Shown here piece by piece: positions 54,772 through 64,000 of a DNA stretch of 64,000 nt. Within the stretch, counting starts at the first letter, position 1; every line of letters starts with the position of its first letter. The notes beneath the pieces are model-generated. The model worked only from the letters and a program-made list of their open reading frames with translations, did no database searches and was not told the DNA's origin. The DNA is from Cololabis saira (Eukaryota; Chordata; Actinopteri; Beloniformes; Belonidae): contig NC_084599.1 of NCBI RefSeq assembly GCF_033807715.1, forward strand, positions 34,368,750 to 34,432,749. The letters are read 5' to 3'. The translations under genes and the position numbers were made by a program.

Positions 54772-56860
54772 AGAGAAAAAGACTCGCCTTTCGGTACGAC
54801 ATCAGCAGTGGGTCGCCAGACGTGACGGATCACGAGTGCTCCTGTAGCCGTGGTTTGAGAGGGAGACTACTTCAAGTCGGGAACTTGAGGGCTCTGGATT
54901 CGGGGAATCCGAGTATGCCAGACGGGATCTGGGGGCGGCTAGGATGCCTCATTCAATCCTAGAAGGAGCGGAGGTTTTGTGTTTGTGCTCTGAGCTGTCT
55001 GTTAATGTCTGGCTAACAATCTTGACTGTCTGGAGGATAACAAATAATTTTGAGAAATAATTGGAGTTGGAATGTTTTCCTGTTGATTATGTCGTGGGCT
55101 TCTGCGTCTAGAATCCGGTTTGAGTTAAGTGGGTAATCCGAAGTATACCTGGTAGGATTTAAAAGATGCAGCATTTGGAAGCAAACGGGTAATCCGAAGT
55201 ACTACTCTTCTGTAGGATTTAAAAGATGCAGGACTCCAGTCAAATCTGAACCGTGACTTTTTCTAATATATTTTTAATCCAACTTTCTCTGTGAAAGAGC
55301 TGCGCGAGTGTTTCCGGCTGTTGTGACGTCACAAACCCTGATAAGCGGAAGACCTTGGTTAGCCATGGTGTTGTTTTTTTTGTGTTTTTTTTTTTTTTTT
55401 TTTTCTCTCCTCTCTCCTTCTGAAAATTTAGACTCGCAACATGTCTGAGAGGATCAAATAATCAGTTGTGGAGGCCAGTTTTTCAACAAGCCTTCTGGGA
55501 GTAATTTTTCCGAAGGACCAGATTTTTCAGCACTAAATGTGAGATATATGATAGTTAATTATGGAAAAGAATAGAACCCACAACCTTTGTCGGAACTGTG
55601 GGTCAGACAACTTAAATTCCCAAAATAAAGAAAACACGAGAAACAGGAAGCCTGAGCGTTAAGCAGCTGGAGGCTTTGCAGGTTTAAGAGGCCAGTTATC
55701 ACTCGCTAAAAAGAAAAATGAAAAACAAATTTAGATAGATTGGAATGTTGCTGAGTGAGGCAGACACCCAAACAGACTGTGCCCCAGTGTGTGAAGCTGG
55801 ACCCGGTCTGGACTCTGCGCCCCCCGCCCCACCCGCCCCCCCAACTAGCGCCGGGACCTCAGGCAGAGCTCACCAGCGCCTGGACTTCAACCAGCTGCGT
55901 CCGTTTGCCCCCCACTGCCCCCAACTCCACCCGTGGGAGAACCCCTCCCCCATCTTCACCCGTTTCACCCATCGGACAGATGAGGAAAAGTGCTGGGAAG
56001 ACTGGCTGTCTCAAGGACATTTTTGACTGGCAGAAAGCCTGCGTTTCGCCAGGAAAATTGTGAGACTATTGCTGCAAAAGGCTGAAAGAGTGCAACGGGG
56101 GGGCAGAACACATTGAGGGCCCACGCGAAAAGGGGGGCCGGACTGTCTAGGGGTGGCGAGGAGAGCCGGTGAGGTGTCCGGTGGAAACGCAGAGGCCGGC
56201 TGTGCTGTGAGGTCTGCAGAACACGTGAGCACCTGAATACTAAATACACATACACACAAGAACCTTGTTTTTCATTTAATAGGTCTGGATTTTATGTTTA
56301 ATGTCCAAATGGAAGGGAAATCAGCACTTGTCTGTTTAAGATTAGGTTATGATTTAAGATTATAACGTAATTTATTAATAGACGTTGGAATTGAGTATTG
56401 TGTCAGGAGAGGTTATTCATGACGTGTGGGTACACACCCCAATGCTGTTGTAGCTGCTTTCCCGTGATTGGTATCGTCTCAGACGTGGTTATTGATAAAT
56501 AAAAAACTTCAAGTTACGTGAAAACAATTGTAAAATTAAATAAGTATCGGTAATTTTACTCATGCCGAACTGTTAGTGAGTTAAAGGCTTCATTATAATA
56601 CTTTCGGCTGTTAGAACATTGTTGCAGGGGACTTTTTGTTTATTCTGCAGCAGGAAAACTCCTGCATCACATGCCAGACTGGTACGCCTCATTCCCGGTT
56701 AATTAAAAATGAGGTACAAATAAGATGAGGTGATATAAATGGACTAGAAGTGAAATGGATTCGACCTGAATTCACACACTATTTTCTGTCAGGTTCCGGT
56801 AGAACGTTTTAGTTTTATTTATTTTTTGCTCGGCATTCCAGTCCATCCTAACAGTCAATT
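54772..56860 (+). other. Retroviral interior without intact genes
   Basis: A proline-rich frame of 93 codons (55745-56026, HPWENPSPIFTRFTHRTDEE) could be a gag remnant, but the evidence is weak. The rest is non-coding, with a T-run near 55377-55402. Confidence 0.4.
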
Positions 56861-56863
56861 TTG

Positions 56864-57140
56864 TTTGCTGTTGTTTTGATGGTAAAATTTTGTTTGCTGT
56901 TGTTTTGATGCTAAAATTTTGTTTGCTGTTGTTTTGATGGTAAAATTTTGTTTGCTGTTGTTTTGATGCTAAAATTTTGTTTGCTGTTGTTTTGATGGTA
57001 AAATTTTGTTTGCTGTTGTTTTGATGCTAAAATTTTGTTTGCTGTTGTTTTGATGGTAAAATGTTACACTGTTGTTTTGATGGTAAAATGTTACACTGTT
57101 GTTTTGATGGTAAAATGTTACACGTTTGTTTTGATGGTAA
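56864..57140 (+). repeat. 29-bp then 27-bp tandem repeat in the retroviral interior
   Basis: About six units of TTTTGTTTGCTGTTGTTTTG plus ATGGTAAAA, alternating G and C at one position (a 58-bp higher-order repeat). About four shorter units containing ATGTTACACTG follow. Confidence 0.9.
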
Positions 57141-59015
57141 TATGTTATACGTTCACTCGTGTGGGGTCGGCTCGACCGGGGGTCAAGAGACCCGGTGACC
57201 AGCAAGGAGGAGGGGTAACTGATGTAAGAGACACTCCTCTCGATGGATCTAGTGGAATGGGAATTTTTGTTTGCCTGTTTTGGCTAATGGTTCTCCTGTC
57301 CAATGTTTTTGTCTAGTGTTCATGACTGGAACTGTTTATTGAATTGGGATTCCTGTAAATGCAGTAAAGTGGGTTTGAGTCCCGCTGAGGGGTTGAGTTG
57401 AAGGTCAGGGACCTTCGGGGGTCTGGGACCCCCCCCTTTTTTTAGCTAGGGATTTAAATTGCCAGATAAACTTGGATGTTGATGGCGTGGCTTCGTGAAG
57501 ATACTATGTTGATACTTTACTATGTTGACATGGGCCTGAAAAACATAAACAGAGATGTTGAGGTTGTGAAATGTATGTGAAATTCAGCATTACCTGCTGA
57601 TGCGCCTGCGCTCTGTGTGTGCGTGTGTAAACGCGTGGGTGTGTGTGGGTGTGTAAGCTCCGTGTCGCTTGTCTGACTGCGCGTTCACGCAGGGAGCGTT
57701 CACGTGAGGCTGCGTGAATGGGAGAGAGATGTTGTCTCGTTTTCCTTTCTGTTGACATTTTTTTTGTTAAATTGATACAAGTAAAATAGTTTTTTACTCA
57801 TTCTTTTCCCTGTGTGGGGAATTGATGATGTGGAATTGTCAGAATTGGGTTGATTTACCGTTCGAATGGTTGCAGGTCACTTTTGTGATACTGTATTTGA
57901 ACCGGATTGTGGGTCAAGGACGTATAAGGCCTTTGAGTAGCCCATTTTTAAAATACTTAAAATATAGATATTTTTGGCCATTTTCCAAACATTTGAAATG
58001 TAGTGTACACGTACATGTATGTGAAAGCTTCAAACAAAGGTATTTTAGTGTTTTTAAACCTACATCTATAGGGCAACGACCCTGGTTTTTGTTGTATGGA
58101 AATTGGATTCTTGCCGTTGAGCTGTGTATGATTGTGAAAAGCGTGTTACATATCAATCATTTTCCTTTATTTTGTCTGTCGTGAAGTCACATACTGTTGA
58201 TTGACGGTTTCGTCAGGAGTGGGTTTCGTCCCGTAAAATGAGTGCCCTGTGTTTTTTTTTGGATATGGGTCAATGACAAATAAGGCTTCCGCAGAAGGTA
58301 TTTTTAAAAGAACTCTGTTGTATCTACAATATTTTAAGATTATTGCATTCCAGTGGCCAGGTATTTGGTATCTTTAGCGTCCAATTTTACATTTGAAGAC
58401 GGAATAATAATTATACAAATATACAAATGAATGCATTTAATACAATATCTATTCACATCATAGTTGTCAACCATTCGTTCACTTTAACCTATTATTTATT
58501 GGTTTAAATGAATGTTTTATGTGGTCGCACCAACTGACATCAGTTGTGCCACCTGACTTTTACAGCTAATTTTAAATTAGACGGGCTTCTACTTGGACAC
58601 CTGTATTGGCTACCTTGGCTGTCAAGTTCATACATATCATTTTTAAATAGAATAGAGAGTTTTATGATAAAATCACATTTTCCTAGTTTTACATTGGTTG
58701 TACCGTTTGACATTTTGGGGGTTTGAGATGCCAAAATGTAAAGTAACATATATTATCTGAATGTACCTGAGAGGTATTCAAACTAAATAGGTTTTATAGA
58801 ATAAAGTGATATATGTCATAAATTGATTAAAATCATTTTAAAGGGAAATAATGCACCCGGACACCAAAATATGCATGCCATGTCGTTGACCCATATAGTG
58901 TTCATGAGCCTACTGTCATTGGCTCTGAGAGGCAGTTTGGAAGTGCTTATTGCAGTATGTTGTTGTTATCTTGGTTGCGAGTGAGTCCTGAGACGAATGC
59001 GTTAAAGCTTCTCTG
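57141..59015 (+). other. Retroviral interior, no recognised coding
   Basis: Contains a GC-rich stretch (57150-57480) and a T-rich 120-codon frame at 57822-58184 with no recognisable domain. I see no gag or protease here. Confidence 0.4.
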
Positions 59016-59019
59016 GACC

Positions 59020-60925
59020 TGTTGACCCATTTTGGCTGAACAGGGGCATCAAGCCGGCCTGTCCAAACTGCAGTTTGTGGCCACAAGGGTTGCGTTTCTG
59101 GGTCATGTCATTTCGGGGGAGGGCAGATCCCTCTCACCTGGCAGAATTACGGCCATTCAAAAGGAGAAACGCCGGAACTGGTCGTTAAGAAACAAATTAT
59201 GTAAATTCTGGGCTCCACCAGTTTTTGTCGACAGTGGGTCTCGCATTATGCGGAAATTGAGGCACCATTGGCAGCAATTGCCCATGGAGAAGGCCTACAA
59301 GGCAAGCATCAGACCCTGGTACCTGGACTGACGAGGCTGACGACGCCTTCACTGACCTGAAACTGACGTTACAGACGCCTCCACTACCTGGACTGCCTGA
59401 CTGTTCACGACTTTTCGTCCAGACTGTGGACGGAAAGGGGGGTTACATGACTTCAAGTGCTACAGCAAGTTCTTAACCCTTACCCTTTTGCCAACAGCGG
59501 ATGATGGAGAACCACTCGCAACGCTAACATCCATTTGTTCCCCAAGACCTGAATTTGAGTGATGTTGCAATTGACAATGCTGACTTTGATCTTTTTGTTG
59601 TTGGTTCTGCTTCCAGGGCTCCTGCTACGTGAGTTAACATTGCAGGTTTTGCTTTTGGGGCTTTTGTCCCCGATACGTTTTTTTTATTTTTTCCACAGGT
59701 AGACCCATAGCGCATCACGTGGATACAATGTTCCTGCCTACACAAATTGCTGTGTGTAAATGTGATGATCACACTAACAATCTGATTTTGTCTCTCAATG
59801 AAATGTTCAAGCTGACGCAGCTGCAAAAGAAACTGCGTCCAAACAACCTTTGTCTCTCAAAGTACGATCTGTCTCCCTGCTACTTCCGTCCTCGGCTGTG
59901 ACCTCGGTTGAGATTGGTGAATTGTAACTAAGGGCTTTGCACACTGAAATATGGTCCTGGGAGGATGCGGACTGCAGGGTAATTAACAGGGTGTGAATGG
60001 GGCCCGACGGCCGGCCATGTCTCCCCAAGAATTTTTTCCCTCACTTTGCTTAATTGACACAAGGTTTCATGTGTCAAGGGGTGGGGGATGGTGAGTGAAA
60101 TACGCAATAGGAGTGAATATGAAGACACAACTCGCCCCCACCAGACAGACGTTTCAACATTTGCAGATGGATTTCATTGAACTTACACCCAGTGAAGGCA
60201 AAAGGTTTGTTTTTGGTTATCATTTGCATGTTTTCTAAATGGATTGAAGCTTTTCCCACAACAAGACAGGACTCCGCCGCAGTGGCCAAGGCTTTGATGC
60301 ACCTGATAATTCCCAGGGATTCCCGGGGGATTCTGGCGAAAAATCAGTTCAGACAATGGCGCTCCGTTTGTGAGCGCGGCACTGAAACAGGTCGGTGAGT
60401 ACATGGGCATGGATATAAGACAACATTGCTCCTACCACCCAGCTTAATGTGGTGCTAATGTGGCGCGCCAGAGAAGCAAAAAATGGCCTGAGCCCCTTTG
60501 AAATCCTGTTTCAAGAGACCTTTAAACAGGGATTGGGCCCGTTTAAGAGGCAGCAGCAGGAGACTGTCCTTTGTGAAGACGAAATGTTACGATATTGTGC
60601 AACCTTGTCGTCTGTTTTGTCTGATATTAACAAGCAGGTTAAGGCGACCCTCCCCAAACTGGCAGAGACGAAACTCCATGACCTCGGAGTGGAGACTACA
60701 TCGTGGTGAAAGACTTCAGACGTAAACACTGGAAAGCTCGGAGGTGGAACAGACCGTTCCAAGTGCTTCTGGTGATGGAGACAGCAGTCGAGGTTGCAGA
60801 GGGACGTACCACGTGGATCCACGCCAGCCACTGCCGACGGGTTCCTGATCCACGCGCACGCCACGCACCTGATCGAGAGGCCACAGCCGATGGCATCCCC
60901 TTAGGCGGCTCGGATGCGGCCTAAG
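59020..60925 (+). pseudogene. Retroviral pol remnant: RT end, RNase H pieces, integrase
   Basis: From 59032 a 99-codon frame carries an RT thumb/connection segment (VAFLGHVISGEG). RNase H-like pieces follow in other frames to about 59850. The integrase core is at about 60115-60430, across frames. The integrase C-terminal region is at about 60449-60900, including a W-I-H-A-S-H motif. Several frameshifts and deletions separate these parts. The 5' half of RT, with its catalytic box, was not found. Non-functional. Confidence 0.8.
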
Positions 60926-60926
60926 G

Positions 60927-61472
60927 GTGGCGACCAGCGTCCTGCTGGTCGTCTCCATAGGGGTGAGGTTGCTTCTGCTGCTGTTGGAGAGCCTGCACGA
61001 TCACACGTCACAGACCAACTGCACGACAATCTCACCTCCCCCTGACCACGATTCTGAGGCGGCACCTACCCCTCTTTGGCTGGTGAGAAGGGCTGCTGTT
61101 AACACGACCAACATGACCAACACGGCGTTGCAGCTACAGGACAACATATGGTTCCGTACCATGACCACTGTGACGAGGCAGCTGACCAACGAGATCGATG
61201 TGACACATGTTGTCGGACACCTGAATGAATTGTTGCATTTGCAGAGGAGGTCCTGGTTTTCCATTTCAGGGTGGAAAACTGCACTGTTCAACCTCTTTGC
61301 CCCTGAACTGACTATTCTTTTGGGTTTGTGTGTTTTTCTGTATTTTATTGTGCCATGGGTGAAGAAACTAGTAGCTTCTGCCATTCCCACCGCACCTCGA
61401 CGGTTTGCCCAGGAGATGGACCACAATGATGAGTGGGTTCCTCCTTCCATGGAGGATCCAGGGCTACTTTAA
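60927..61472 (+). CDS. Truncated envelope-like ORF of the endogenous retrovirus
   Basis: An uninterrupted 181-codon frame. An N-terminal hydrophobic stretch (about 4-22) could be a signal peptide. A Thr/Asn-rich segment follows with several possible N-glycosylation sites, then a Leu-rich helix. A second hydrophobic span (about 130-147) precedes a basic/acidic tail, like a retroviral transmembrane anchor and cytoplasmic tail. It is about a third of a normal env length, and most of the surface subunit is absent. It is unlike the surrounding pol in having no break. Its function, if any, is unknown. Confidence 0.55.
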   Translation: MATSVLLVVSIGVRLLLLLLESLHDHTSQTNCTTISPPPDHDSEAAPTPLWLVRRAAVNTTNMTNTALQLQDNIWFRTMTTVTRQLTNEIDVTHVVGHLNELLHLQRRSWFSISGWKTALFNLFAPELTILLGLCVFLYFIVPWVKKLVASAIPTAPRRFAQEMDHNDEWVPPSMEDPGLL

Positions 61473-61651
61473 TTTATATTCTGCATTAATCCTTCCTCAG
61501 GTTGATGATGTTTTTTTCATTTATGCTGTTTTGAACTGATTATGAGCTGTTATGTCCTGTTGACAGGTTGTGAGGGAATCAAGCATTAGCCCTGTGGTAC
61601 GGTGGGTTAAACCATGGAGGGTTTTGCCAGGACATGTGGGGAATTTTGTCA

Positions 61652-61653
<2 letters not shown>

Positions 61654-61696
<43 letters not shown>
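61654..61696. repeat. (ATT)n microsatellite
   Basis: About 14 ATT units between the env-like frame and the 3' LTR. Confidence 0.9.
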
Positions 61697-61697
<1 letters not shown>

Positions 61698-62115
61698 TTA
61701 CATGTTATCTCATTTTATCCTTGAACTGCATAGTCACACAGTGCCTTTGATTTTTTTCTCTTCTCCTTTTCCCTTCATGGACTATTGTGCTGAATGTGAT
61801 TTGTTTTGGTATTGTTTGAAGTAGATTAGTTTATATTCCATGATGGGTTTTTCCCCTACGGGGGTTTTTTCCTTCCTTATCTATGATAGGGTAGCTAGAC
61901 AGATTGAGTCTTTTGACTCTCCCCTTTTGCCTAGTGGAGGGAGAGGTTTTGGCTCTTCTGTACCCGTGACCTAAGATCCTCTGTCGGGGTTTTCTGTGAC
62001 TCCCGCGTTGGAGAAGGGGTGTGCTAGCGTTTGGCTGGTGCGCGACAGAGCATATTGGTCGCGGGGTAGGTCAGTGCAAAATTTCCTATTTTATTATGGT
62101 TTAGCATACAATGCT

Positions 62116-62128
62116 AAAAGGGGTGGAA
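62116..62128 (+). promoter_or_regulatory. Polypurine tract of the endogenous retrovirus
   Basis: AAAAGGGGTGGAA immediately precedes the 3' LTR, at the expected plus-strand priming position (one interrupting T). Confidence 0.7.
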
Positions 62129-62435
62129 TGTAATGGAAAATTTTGGTATAACACTGTCTGTTGCCTGTTTTCATTCCTATGCCAAGGTCATGTTCCTTTG
62201 ACACAGATCATGGCACGGTTGCCAGGGTGATGGGTGATGTTTTGTCTTTTCCTGCTCTCAACTATAAAATAACCTGTCGCTAATCTTCTTCAGCTCACTC
62301 AGGACTGTCGGTTCATGTGACCGGTTGGACTGTGTGGCTCCGTTCAATTGAATGTTTGTCCTCTTTCCATTAAATCTTCGAAAGACAGCTGAGGTGTCCT
62401 GACATTCTTTTTGAACAACAATTTTTGCCACCACA
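62129..62435 (+). repeat. 3' LTR of the endogenous retrovirus
   Basis: 307 bp, apparently identical to the 5' LTR by eye. It is followed by the GGAC target repeat. Confidence 0.95.
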
Positions 62436-62439
62436 GGAC

Positions 62440-62870
62440 CTCTAACTGACTGAGCCTCGCCTCCAGCCCTGCAAATAAGCTACACTTTAAGCACTTACCG
62501 TCTTCACTAAAGGAGGCAGAGGAATAGCTAAACATTTCACACACTGAGCAGCAAAGAGGTGAAACGGTGGGAGACGGAGAGCCCATGCTAAGATGCTAAC
62601 GGAGGCTAACGGACAGAAAATGTATCGGTGATTGGTGACAGTGAAAGTTACGGAAGAGAAAATGAGCGAGTGTTGAAATAAAGACAGTAATGTACCAGAT
62701 ATAGTGCTATTTTACCAGAAAACAATCTAAATTTTAGACAAGAAAAAAAAAGTCGGGAGAGATCAGAGCCTGCAAACGCCGTGAGACGGCAGCAGACCAC
62801 AACACCAGGAAGTGACGCGATGCGTGACGCAATACGTTACCCAACCAGCAGTCAGGGAAAGACTTGTGCT
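62440..62870 (-). mobile_element. 5' part of the minus-strand LINE, right of the provirus
   Basis: Removing the provirus joins this stretch to 53821. It has no long frame and probably represents the LINE 5' UTR and ORF1 start. Its right edge meets hAT transposase sequence at about 62870-62880. Confidence 0.6.
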
Positions 62871-62875
62871 CCGTA

Positions 62876-63579
62876 ATGCAAGCTACAAGTTCCTATATAT
62901 ATGATATGAGGGCATTTTCAGCGAAACTGATGCACTTTTCAGAGTGCTGCAAAACAAAGTCATGGACATTGGATATTGTTGTGTGCGAATCCACGACACC
63001 ATCGGAGTTGTTGAACGCATGAGACAGGACTTTAACGCACTGTATAAGCGATTTGAGCAGAAATGCAGCACACTTGGCCTAAACGACAGCGTAAGAAATC
63101 AGTCGGTCAGAGATGAGAGAAAACAAATGTTCGATAACATTATGCACAACATCAGTGTTCAAATGAAAGCTAGGTTTGATCATTTTGGTGAGCTAGCTTT
63201 CCTCGGTTTGGTCGACTGTACTAAATTTAATGAGATGTCACAACATTTTGATGACACCAAACTGCAGAGCCTGTCAACATATGCAAAGTTTTTTGACTTT
63301 GTCAGACTAAAGGCTGATCTCATCGGACTGTACAGCTCACAAACGGTGAGGAATGAATGCAAATCTCCTGGACAACTTCTCAGCTTTTTGGCCCAGAAGG
63401 ATCTGCTACAGACTGTTCTTGAGGCGACAAAGTTACTCCAACTGGTGCTCACTGTACCAGCTATCACAGCGTCCGTGGAAAGGTCGTTCTCTGCGTTGAA
63501 AAGACAACGAAGAAAAACAAAGAAAATCAAAGAAAAAACATACAGTCGGAATAGGACCGATTCAGGCTGGTGGTGCTGA
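62876..63579 (+). pseudogene. hAT transposase (ZMYM/DUF4371 type), C-terminal half
   Basis: Continues the pseudogene at 48943-49830 after a gap of roughly 200 or more codons of family sequence. Open from 62944 with QNKVMDIGYCCVRIHDT. The hAT C-terminal dimerisation signature VPAITASVERSFSALKR is near the end. After SALKR the sequence changes to a Lys/Arg-rich stretch and stops at 63579, short of the normal end. It is interrupted and inactive. Confidence 0.85.
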
Positions 63580-64000
63580 CGGACATCGATCCTTCCCCCG
63601 TGAGAGACACTAAAATCACCCCACCCTGCTCCTCTTTGGGAAAGTAAATTTAATATCCCCTTTTAGAGATATTTACCTGTTCGCTTTTTTTTTTAGCAGA
63701 AATGTATTCTCTCTCGATAGATCCATCCCTCTGATTTGTTGTTCCGAGTTTGTTCCTGTTGTCGCCAATAACCTCGTGAGAACTGCCGCCCAGGCTGCAG
63801 TAAGCAGCAGTTCTCGCGAGGTTAGTGACAATTCAGTTTGCAGTTTAAAAATTATTATAAAACGGGAAATTTACGGGAAAATACTAATAAGAGAGGACGG
63901 CAGGAAAGAGGGGTAGAATACGGTAGTTTCCCGGCCAAAACGGGAGAGTTTACAGGTATGCCTAGCGGAGAGACTTTTAAAACTAAAGGAAAATAAGGAG
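63580..64000. other. Right edge: no gene, one hairpin
   Basis: No ORF of interest. Contains the inverted repeat at 63763-63834 and ACGGGAAATTTACGGGAAAA-like sequence near 63861. Could be the 3' part of a hAT-related element continuing past the window. Confidence 0.4.
63763..63834. repeat. Hairpin-forming inverted repeat
   Basis: AACCTCGTGAGAACTGC and GCAGTTCTCGCGAGGTT face each other with an 18-bp loop. Flanking TTGTCGCC/AGTGACAA extends the symmetry. Confidence 0.8.

Larger units (their letters stand above)
53822..62435 (+). mobile_element. Endogenous retrovirus (gamma/epsilon-like), defective, two LTRs
   Basis: An 8.6-kb provirus flanked by GGAC on both sides (53818-53821 and 62436-62439), a 4-bp duplication. 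The order is 5' LTR, tRNA-Arg primer site, a long leader with tandem repeats, little recognisable gag, fragments of RT/RNase H/integrase, an env-like frame, a purine tract and the 3' LTR. The LTRs look identical over 307 bp, yet pol is frameshifted and deleted and most of gag, protease and 5' RT is not recognisable. It is inserted in the 5' part of the minus-strand LINE. It is inferred to be a recent, non-autonomous copy moved by proteins from intact relatives elsewhere. Confidence 0.88.

Overview
This window is eukaryotic, vertebrate and almost certainly from a ray-finned (teleost) fish. The single-copy genes have many short exons with GT-AG introns. The intergenic DNA is full of teleost-type repeats: hAT elements with 8-bp target duplications, TTAA-ended MITEs, Tc1/mariner MITEs, L2/L1-like LINEs, a tRNA-derived SINE, long microsatellites and an endogenous retrovirus. 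There is no sign of bacterial operons, CRISPR arrays or plasmid functions.

Layout: 0.4-4.6 kb (+) is the 3' half of drc1, an axonemal nexin-dynein regulatory complex subunit. At 6.29-6.45 kb (-) lies one terminal exon of a ferlin, tail-to-tail with drc1 as OTOF is in mammals; no further ferlin exon was found. At 11.3-18.5 kb (-) is a complete eight-exon cyp7a1 (cholesterol 7-alpha-hydroxylase), with minisatellites and partial exon duplications in its introns. At 18.9-25.9 kb is a repeat field (LINE, SINE and hAT insertions). At 26.1-30.2 kb (+) is pars2 (mitochondrial prolyl-tRNA synthetase, three coding exons), followed at 31.6-38.5 kb (+) by ttc4 (HSP90/HSP70 co-chaperone, ten exons). At 40.8-46.1 kb (-) are two PLAC8/onzin-like genes, the first a pseudogene and the second apparently intact.

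From 46.3 kb to the end the window is almost entirely nested mobile DNA. A ZMYM/DUF4371-type hAT transposase pseudogene (48.9-49.8 kb, resuming at 62.9-63.6 kb) is split by LINE sequence in two opposite orientations. The LINE is itself split by an 8.6-kb endogenous retrovirus with two 307-bp LTRs that look identical, a 4-bp target duplication and a primer-binding site matching tRNA-Arg(UCG). Its interior is heavily broken, so it looks like a recently moved, non-autonomous provirus.

The genes do not form a pathway. cyp7a1 acts in bile-acid synthesis, pars2 in mitochondrial translation, ttc4 in protein folding and drc1 in ciliary motility. All exon coordinates were derived by reading splice sites and checking reading-frame phase by hand. 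Family names come from remembered protein signatures, and no database search was run.
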